Below are positions 39,866 to 44,684 of a stretch of 44,684 nt of DNA, one piece after another. The stretch covers positions 1 to 44,684 of the forward strand of contig JABHIW010000073.1 of the NCBI GenBank assembly GCA_018670825.1, given 5' to 3'. Source of the stretch: Candidatus Scalindua sp. (GTDB lineage Bacteria; Planctomycetota; Brocadiia; Brocadiales; Scalinduaceae). The notes under the pieces were generated by a model. It was not told the DNA's origin, ran no database searches, and worked only from the letters and a program-made list of their open reading frames with translations. Position 1 is the stretch's first letter. Each line of letters begins with the position of its first letter. A program made the translations under genes and the position numbers.

Positions 39866-40831
39866 ATGCCAATAATTGCAGGTATTGATGAAGCCGGTTA
39901 TGGTCCCACATTAGGACCGTTTGTTCTATCAAAGGTCGTAATGGAAATACCGGATAAATATCATCATGATACAAATATCTGGCACCTTCTGAAGGACGCG
40001 GTTTCTGAAAAAATTCAAAAACGTGGAAATCGTATAATTGTTGGTGATAGTAAAAAGTTATACCAGCAGAAAACCGGATTAAAAATGCTGGAAGAGGCGG
40101 TTTTGTCTTTTATATGGTATACAAAGGGTCCGGTAACAAAATTCACTGATTTACTGAAACTATTATCTGGTTGCGATGAAGACGTCCTGGAAAAATATCC
40201 ATGGTATCAGGGAAAAGACCTTGATCTGCCTCTAGCTTCAAATGTATCTGCGATCATGAATTACGCGGACATTTTCAACGATACGGCAAACTTGCGGGAC
40301 GTACGCATACTTGATATTAAAAGCCGTTTTCTGTGTGTATCGGAGATAAACAGACAACTTGAGCTTCTTGGTAACAAGTCTTTGCTCCTCTTCGAGGACT
40401 GTGTAACGCATCTTAAAGAAATTTTTGAATGTTATGGGAAGCACAAGCCGAAAGTTTTAATAGATAAACACGGGGGCAGAAACTATTACGAGCAATTACT
40501 GTCTCAACATTTTAAGGGATGTAATGTAGATCCAATTGTAGAGGGAAATCCTCTGTCAACCTATAGTATTATGAATGAAAGCAAAAAGATGGATGTCTCT
40601 TTTATTGTAGGCGCAGACTCAAAGTATTTTCCAACAGCACTTGCCTCAATGTTCAGTAAATACATCCGTGAGCTATTTATAAAACTGTTTAACGAGTTCT
40701 GGCAGGAAAAAATAGAGGATATAAAGCCAACTGCCGGTTATCCGGAAGATGCCCGGAGGTTTCTGTCTCAGATTCATGATGTAAAGAATGAGTTGAATAT
40801 CAGTGATGATATTTTGATTAGGGCTAAATAA
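39866..40831 (+). CDS. RNase HII-like protein, enlarged and divergent
   Basis: 321 residues, far longer than RNase HII (about 200). The start PIIAGIDEAGYGPTLGPFVL has the DEAG motif (Asp8, Glu9) of RNase HII, with Tyr-Gly in place of the usual Arg-Gly. VGDSKKLYQQK corresponds to the D-S-K-K/L block, and KVLIDKHGGRNYYEQLL supplies another Asp. A 60-residue insertion (KLLSGCDEDVLEKYPWYQ to DIFNDT) lies between. The role may be cleavage of RNA in RNA-DNA hybrids or another nucleic-acid function. No Shine-Dalgarno is clear (AAAAAATGCC). Divergent from the 39702 frame; followed by a palindrome. Confidence 0.7.
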   Translation: MPIIAGIDEAGYGPTLGPFVLSKVVMEIPDKYHHDTNIWHLLKDAVSEKIQKRGNRIIVGDSKKLYQQKTGLKMLEEAVLSFIWYTKGPVTKFTDLLKLLSGCDEDVLEKYPWYQGKDLDLPLASNVSAIMNYADIFNDTANLRDVRILDIKSRFLCVSEINRQLELLGNKSLLLFEDCVTHLKEIFECYGKHKPKVLIDKHGGRNYYEQLLSQHFKGCNVDPIVEGNPLSTYSIMNESKKMDVSFIVGADSKYFPTALASMFSKYIRELFIKLFNEFWQEKIEDIKPTAGYPEDARRFLSQIHDVKNELNISDDILIRAK

Positions 40832-40832
40832 C

Positions 40833-40851
40833 CGTTTAAACTGTTTAAACG
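40833..40851. promoter_or_regulatory. GTTTAAAC palindrome ahead of asd
   Basis: CGTTTAAAC-t-GTTTAAACG is a perfect 9+9 palindrome directly after the RNase HII-like stop, followed by a weaker related piece (CAAACAGCTTAAATAG). It lies about 120 bp before asd and could be an operator or a weak terminator for the upstream gene. Confidence 0.35.
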
Positions 40852-40966
40852 TCTCAAACAGCTTAAATAGTTATTTAGGCACTTTTAACTTTTTATGATA
40901 CGCAAAAAACTTTCTTAATAAACAGAATTTTACAAAGTAATTAATAATATAAGGAGCATAATCGAT

Positions 40967-41977
40967 ATGGGAGTTAATGTTGCTGTAGTAGGGGTCACAG
41001 GAGCAGTAGGAACAGAAATGCTCAGGGTGCTTGAAAGAAGAGATTTTCCTGTTGACGAGTTGAGGCCGCTTGCTTCAAGCCGTTCGGCAGGAAAGAGCGT
41101 AGTCTTTCGTGGGAAAGAGGTAGAGGTACAGGAATTAACAGCAGATTCATTTGATGGGATGAACATCGGACTCTTCAGTGCTGGGGGCGGTATCAGCAGG
41201 GAATTTGTACCTTATGCTATAGAGAAAAATTGTGTTGTCGTGGACAACACAAGCGCCTTCAGAATGGACGAAGATGTGCCTCTGGTTGTACCTGAAGTAA
41301 ACGCAAACAGGATCTCGGAACATAATGGTATAATTGCAAACCCGAACTGTTCAACGATACAACTTGTTTTAATTTTAAAACCGATACATGATGCGGTAAA
41401 AATAAAAAGGGTAGTAGTATCAACCTATCAGGCTGTATCCGGAGCAGGATATAGTGCTCTGATAGAACTAAAGAAGGAAGCCGAGCATATACTTTCTGAG
41501 AAGAGTGGAGAATTTAATCGCACTATATTTCCTCATCAGATAGCATTTAATGCCCTGCCTCAATTACCTCAGAGTGATGCGTTCTTACCAAACGGTTATA
41601 CTGATGAAGAGATGAAGATGATTAATGAAACAAAGAAAATCCTGGAGGACAGTTCCTTCCGTATAACAACAACAACCGTAAGGGTGCCTGTATTCAGAGG
41701 TCACAGCGAGTCGGTCAATATAGAAACAGAGGTGGCGTTGAGCGCAGATCAGGCCAGGGATTTATTAAGTAAGGCGGAAGGTGTCGTTGTCCTTGATGAT
41801 CCGTCAAAGCAGTTATATCCACTGGCGACTGATGCTGCCGGTAAAGATGAGACTTTCGTGGGAAGGATACGGGAAGACCAATCGGTAGAAAACGGATTGA
41901 ATATGTGGGTTGTAAGCGATAATCTGCTGAAAGGAGCGGCCCTGAACGCAGTCCAGATTGCTGAAAAATTATTGTAA
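40967..41977 (+). CDS. asd: Aspartate-semialdehyde dehydrogenase
   Basis: 336 residues, normal length. NADP-binding start VAVVGVTGAVGTEMLRVLE; active-site Cys128 in NPNCSTIQLV; QAVSGAGYSALIELKKE; substrate-binding RVPVFRGHSESVNIE; C-terminal GKDETFVGRIREDQSVENG. It makes aspartate semialdehyde, the branch point to lysine/diaminopimelate, threonine and methionine, feeding the MetA/MetY route seen at 8-10 kb. AAGGAG precedes the ATG at the right distance. Transcription probably starts after 40851. Confidence 0.96.
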   Translation: MGVNVAVVGVTGAVGTEMLRVLERRDFPVDELRPLASSRSAGKSVVFRGKEVEVQELTADSFDGMNIGLFSAGGGISREFVPYAIEKNCVVVDNTSAFRMDEDVPLVVPEVNANRISEHNGIIANPNCSTIQLVLILKPIHDAVKIKRVVVSTYQAVSGAGYSALIELKKEAEHILSEKSGEFNRTIFPHQIAFNALPQLPQSDAFLPNGYTDEEMKMINETKKILEDSSFRITTTTVRVPVFRGHSESVNIETEVALSADQARDLLSKAEGVVVLDDPSKQLYPLATDAAGKDETFVGRIREDQSVENGLNMWVVSDNLLKGAALNAVQIAEKLL

Positions 41978-41993
41978 TCTAAGTTGAATGGGT

Positions 41994-42054
41994 AGCTGCC
42001 CGTCTGGGCGGGCGTTTCTCATCCTTTGCCCAACCGTTCTATCTCTGGATAGAA
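41994..42054 (+). terminator. Two consecutive hairpins after asd
   Basis: First GCCCG-tctg-GGC followed by GGGCG and TTTCTC (about 41997-42019), a plausible intrinsic terminator with a modest U-run. Second TTCTATC-tctg-GATAGAA (42037-42054), a perfect 7-bp stem. The first hairpin shares the CCCG...CGGGCG texture of the dispersed repeats. Confidence 0.45.
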
Positions 42055-42118
42055 AAGATAAAGGTTCGCTTCTACCAAAAAAATAATGAGCATTTTTAAT
42101 CTCTATGTAAAAACAATT

Positions 42119-42889
42119 ATGAAACATATATTGATAGCCATACTCCTGGCAATACCTATATGCGGGTGTTCATACGCACAAAAAAATGAAGAAGTATTAT
42201 ACCAAACGTCAACGATAAACGCCTTGCTGGATGAAGTTTATGACGGAAATGTAACATTTAAAGAGTTAAAGAAGCATGGTGACCTGGGACTGGGAACATT
42301 TAACAATCTTGATGGTGAGATGATAGGACTAGATGGTGTGTTTTATCAAATAAAGGCAGACGGAATAGCTTATCCTGTTGACGACTTAATGGAAACCCCA
42401 TTCGCCGTGGTTACTTTCTTTGAGCCGGACAAAACAATAGTATTAAAAAAGTCCGTAAACTATAAGCAATTAGAGCAATATCTGGACAATGCCCTTCCAA
42501 CGAAAAACATTTTTTACGCGTTCAAAATTGAAGGGACGTTTAAGTATGTCAAGACAAGGAGTGTTCCCGGGCAGAACAAACCGTATCAACCGCTTGTTGA
42601 AATAGTAAAGGACCAGCCAATATTTGAGTTTCATGAGGTAAAAGGCATATTAGTGGGGTCCCGGTTTCCGGGTTATATGAAAGGGATCAATGTCCCCGGT
42701 TACCATTTTCACTTTATTACTAAAGATAAAAAGGCAGGAGGACATTTGCTTGAATGCCAGACGGGAAATGTAGAGATCGGAATTGATTATACTTCTAATT
42801 CGTACCTGGCATTGCCGGAAGATGAGGAATTCTATAAAGCAGAGTTGTCTAAAGAAAACAGGGTGGTGTTAGAAAAGGTTGAGAAATAA
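42119..42889 (+). CDS. budA: Exported alpha-acetolactate decarboxylase (lipoprotein form)
   Basis: About 256 residues from the ATG at 42119 (MKHILIAILLAIPICGCSY), chosen because it starts a lipoprotein signal with lipobox ICGC; an ATG at 42086 would add 11 residues. The mature part matches the family: YQTSTINALLDEVYDGNVTF, LGLGTFNNLDGEMIGLDGVF, PFAVVTFFEP, VKGILVGSRFPGYMKGINVP and GYHFHFITKDKKAGGHL with the zinc ligands. It converts 2-acetolactate to acetoin. Normally the enzyme is cytoplasmic or surface-exposed in a few bacteria; the lipid anchor here is notable. No strong Shine-Dalgarno is seen. Confidence 0.85.
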   Translation: MKHILIAILLAIPICGCSYAQKNEEVLYQTSTINALLDEVYDGNVTFKELKKHGDLGLGTFNNLDGEMIGLDGVFYQIKADGIAYPVDDLMETPFAVVTFFEPDKTIVLKKSVNYKQLEQYLDNALPTKNIFYAFKIEGTFKYVKTRSVPGQNKPYQPLVEIVKDQPIFEFHEVKGILVGSRFPGYMKGINVPGYHFHFITKDKKAGGHLLECQTGNVEIGIDYTSNSYLALPEDEEFYKAELSKENRVVLEKVEK

Positions 42890-42890
42890 A

Positions 42891-42948
42891 ATAAGGAGAA
42901 TGCCGTCCAGAAATATTTTATAATTTCTATCTAAGCAATTCTCCTTAT
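42891..42948. terminator. Nested inverted repeat between convergent genes
   Basis: Outer arms ATAAGGAGAAT (42891-42901) / ATTCTCCTTAT (42938-42948), 11 bp perfect; inner arms AGAAAT (42909-42914) / ATTTCT (42923-42928). It lies between the convergent budA-like and ferredoxin genes and could serve both as a bidirectional transcription end, although there is no U-run. Confidence 0.45.
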
Positions 42949-43004
42949 CAGATCCTATACGTTGTCGTAGTACCTTCTTGCCTTAGCTGGTACTTTACAA
43001 GAAA

Positions 43005-43193
43005 TTAGTCCTCAATAACTATGCATTCAACAGGACACTCTTCTGCTGCCTGTCTACAGGTTTCCTCAAATTCACCAGCAACGGAATCGCCCTTTACGAT
43101 AGCGATATCATCTTCCATATCAAAAACTTCCGGACATGTTTGCGTACAAAGTTCACAACCGGTACATTCATCAGCATCTACTATAGCCTTCAT
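43005..43193 (-). CDS. Small 4Fe-4S ferredoxin
   Basis: 62 residues. Cluster motif ECTGCELCTQTCPEVFDM (Cys10, 13, 16, 20) and a second cysteine group EECPVECIVIED. The single-cluster-type ferredoxins of anaerobes such as Desulfovibrio and Thermotoga have the same layout. Acidic, cytoplasmic; it carries electrons for unidentified partners. AAAGGAGG precedes the ATG. It stands alone, facing away from the riboswitch region. Confidence 0.93.
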   Translation of the reverse strand: MKAIVDADECTGCELCTQTCPEVFDMEDDIAIVKGDSVAGEFEETCRQAAEECPVECIVIED

Positions 43194-43441
43194 TACTTCC
43201 TCCTTTTATCTAAAAAAATATTACCGTTAGCTTCTCTACTAACAAAACCCTACGGTTTAATAAGCAAATATATTAGAATACAACAAACCTAAATATAAAT
43301 AATCCTCATTAATTGTCAAGCTTTTTTATACAGTTAAATTTTTTAAAACCCAGGACTGTTTTTCAATAATAGAATATCATCTAAGTGGTTGTGTTGCCAC
43401 TACATAAGAAAACAACAGGGAGTGCTTTAAACAGTTTCTTC

Positions 43442-43470
43442 TTGACAATAATTTTCCTGTCATTTATTAT
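43442..43470 (+). promoter_or_regulatory. Promoter for the riboswitch-receptor leader
   Basis: TTGACA (43442-43447), 17-bp spacer, TATTAT (43465-43470): near consensus sigma-70-type. Transcription would begin about 43477, some 47 nt before the first cobalamin riboswitch. Confidence 0.7.
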
Positions 43471-43523
43471 TCAGCCTCAATTTTTAATTGATTACTGTAC
43501 TTTGAAAATTTTAAATTCGTTTA

Positions 43524-43735
43524 TGGGTGTTCGCTAACAGCAACTTGCTGGTAGCAACATAATAGGGAAGTCCCTTAAAGGGCACGGACCCGCCGCTGTA
43601 ATCGGCTACTAAGACTGCATTTCACAATTTATTTCGTGATAACAGGCCACTTCTCCCGGCTTTGATCGGGGTGGGAAGGCGTAGTCATTAGGATAACCCG
43701 ATAGTCAGAAGACCTGCCCGTAGATGCTTCACAAT
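43524..43735 (+). ncRNA. Cobalamin riboswitch 1
   Basis: Contains the ordered conserved blocks of the class: GGTGTTCGCTAACAGC, TAATAGGGAAGTCCC, CCGCCGCTGTAATCGG, the variant GGCCACTT, GGGTGGGAAGGCG and the B12 box ATAGTCAGAAGACCTGCC. An intrinsic terminator at 43801 follows after about 65 nt, so this unit looks like transcriptional OFF control. No protein gene lies between it and riboswitch 2. A 19-codon frame (43724-43783) in between is probably meaningless. Confidence 0.88.
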
Positions 43736-43800
43736 AACTCTTCGAAGGTAAAGAAGGTGAAGGAGCGATACGTCTTTTTATAACTTAATAAAAATTACAT

Positions 43801-43838
43801 AAAGCCCGGATCTTCCCATTGAAGATTCGGGCTTTTTT
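43801..43838 (+). terminator. Intrinsic terminator after riboswitch 1
   Basis: Stem AAAGCCCGgATCTTC / GAAGATtCGGGCTTT (15 bp including one G-U) with loop CCATT, then a T run ending 43838. Strong rho-independent terminator on the plus strand, positioned as an expression platform for riboswitch 1. Confidence 0.92.
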
Positions 43839-43948
43839 ATTGGGGTAACAAATCAGCCCACAAAACCCACAACAAGAAAGATTAGTTTCGTGCTTTTCGT
43901 GGGTAGATGGAGGAAATTATTTGAGTTAACATTTTTAAAAAAATTTTA

Positions 43949-44118
43949 CTGTGTGTGAGATATAAGGGAATCCCCGCCGAGTTGAAACTCGGTTAACGGG
44001 AGCTGCCCCGCAACTGTAATCGGTGACGAAATCTGCAAAATGCCACTGTCCGCTTCCGGCGGATGGGAAGGTGCGGAAACCAGGACGATCCGAAAGCCAG
44101 GAAACCTGTCTTACACGT
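43949..44118 (+). ncRNA. Cobalamin riboswitch 2
   Basis: Conserved blocks in order: AAGGGAATCCCCGCCGAG, GCCCCGCAACTGTAATCGGT, ATGCCACTGTCCGC, GATGGGAAGGTGCGG, and the B12 box AAAGCCAGGAAACCTGTCTT. Outer pairing GTGT / ACAC closes it (43951/44113). It lies 40 nt ahead of the receptor ATG. The downstream stretch forms TTTTCC-gagg-GGAAAA, which pairs into the AGGAGG, so control of translation is likely. Confidence 0.92.
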
Positions 44119-44128
44119 TTTTCCAGCA

Positions 44129-44152
44129 CTTTTTTCCGAGGGGAAAAGGAGG
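44129..44152 (+). promoter_or_regulatory. Ribosome site with sequestering hairpin
   Basis: CTTTTTTCC (44129-44137) can pair with GGAAAAGG (44142-44149), the last two bases with G-U pairs, covering the first half of AAGGAGG (44146-44152), the receptor's Shine-Dalgarno. This hairpin probably acts as the OFF state of riboswitch 2. Confidence 0.5.
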
Positions 44153-44157
44153 TTTAT

Positions 44158-44684
44158 ATGAAGTACTGTTTATTTGTTCTATTGTTTGTATCACTATCGT
44201 TTTTACCTGCCATCAGTTTTTCTGAAAGCAATGTCAACCTGAAAGAAGAATCAAATAAGTCCGCAAAGCAAGATAACGCCCTGGCTGCAGGAGTTGACGA
44301 AGAGACTGAAGTCATTATGGTAACCGCAACGAGGACAGAGACACCGGTCAGTCAGTTACCGGATGCTGTTTCCATTATATCAAGAGAGCAGATTGATCAG
44401 CAGAAGGCGACAACTATTTTCGAGGCCCTACGCGGTGTACCCGGATTGAATATACGCAAGTCCGGTTCTATTGGCAGGCAATCTGAGATGACAATAAGAG
44501 GGTCGAGCACAAGCCAGGTTTTAGTAATGATTGATGGTGTACAGGTAAACAGTGCAACAACAGGGACCTTTAATTTTGCGAATCTCACTACAGATAATAT
44601 AGAGAGGATAGAAGTAGTAAGGGGTGCTCAAAGCACACTGTATGGTTCTGATGCCATGGGAGGTCTGATAAATATCGTTCCCAG
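44158..44684 (+). CDS. btuB: TonB-dependent receptor, BtuB-type (N-terminal part, cut by window edge)
   Basis: 175 residues up to the edge. Signal peptide (CLFVLLFVSLSFLPAISFSE), then a TonB box-like stretch EEVTEVIMVTATRTE (TEVIMVTATR) and the plug domain: TPVSQLPDAVSIISREQIDQ, LRGVPGLNIRKSG, SEMTIRGSSTSQVLVMIDGV, NIERIEVVRGAQSTLYGSDA and MGGLINIV. The protein lies in the outer membrane and moves large ligands with TonB energy. Two cobalamin riboswitches upstream make cobalamin or a cobinamide the likely ligand. AGGAGG precedes the ATG. Confidence 0.92.
   Translation, partial: MKYCLFVLLFVSLSFLPAISFSESNVNLKEESNKSAKQDNALAAGVDEETEVIMVTATRTETPVSQLPDAVSIISREQIDQQKATTIFEALRGVPGLNIRKSGSIGRQSEMTIRGSSTSQVLVMIDGVQVNSATTGTFNFANLTTDNIERIEVVRGAQSTLYGSDAMGGLINIVP

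Noticed and set aside
43724-43783. 19-codon frame between riboswitch 1 and its terminator
   Set aside because: Its start lies within the aptamer's 3' end and no conserved leader-peptide feature is visible.
1-44684. tRNA or rRNA genes
   Set aside because: No cloverleaf with GTTCRA and acceptor pairing and no rRNA-like sequence was recognised on either strand; a dedicated scan would be needed to exclude a tRNA fully.

Overview
The window is AT-rich (about 40% G+C by eye) Gram-negative chromosomal DNA: several lipoprotein signals, many Sec signals and a TonB-dependent receptor. Gene content (secreted beta-propeller and PKD proteins, ChaN-PDZ, an unusual RNase HII-like protein, single-cluster ferredoxin, dispersed GC-rich intergenic hairpins) fits a planctomycete, possibly an anammox-type (Scalindua-like) one. 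That placement is an inference; there is no rRNA gene or diagnostic anammox gene here.

Layout. 1-7.9 kb: redox and stress genes, mostly on the minus strand (flavohemoglobin start, ChaN-PDZ lipoprotein, two SDR proteins, WrbA, exported MsrAB). 8.0-10.2 kb: methionine pair metY-metA for the O-acetylhomoserine route. 10.3-12.4 kb: amidohydrolase lipoprotein and TPR protein. 12.4-13.07 kb: dispersed repeats and an operator-like cluster of CATGGAA palindromes. 13.07-16.30 kb: an integron gene-cassette array without an integrase (CALIN). It has five cassettes (DUF2513, coiled-coil protein, trypsin-like protease, YwbE, methyltransferase), with five-for-five complementarity between each cassette's first core bases and the R'' box of its own attC. 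16.3-20.2 kb: a PsiD/PSD-like decarboxylase lipoprotein, higBA and serB. 20.3-23.1 kb: a B12-binding radical SAM protein among gene remnants (frameshifted gene, hicA remnant beside intact hicB, C-terminal fragment of a DNA methyltransferase).

23.1-29.1 kb: DUF4177-like secreted protein, a large secreted metzincin with PKD/Fn3 domains, then a two-gene RiPP-type locus (radical SAM/SPASM maturase plus a 63-residue two-Cys precursor candidate). 29.5-32 kb: SYLF protein and an R-M system with a PaeR7I/XhoI-family endonuclease. 32.4-35.2 kb: secreted fibre-like protein, nucleoside deaminase, eight-repeat PQQ-type propeller. 35.2-38.3 kb: hisD-hisC-hisB. 38.4-39.0 kb: DUF4258/YgiT toxin-antitoxin pair. 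39-43.2 kb: FlgT-C-like protein, RNase HII-like protein, asd, exported acetolactate decarboxylase, ferredoxin. 43.4-44.7 kb: a strong promoter, a cobalamin riboswitch with intrinsic terminator, a second cobalamin riboswitch and the start of a BtuB-type receptor.

The most notable items are the cassette array, the orphan RiPP locus and the tandem cobalamin riboswitches.
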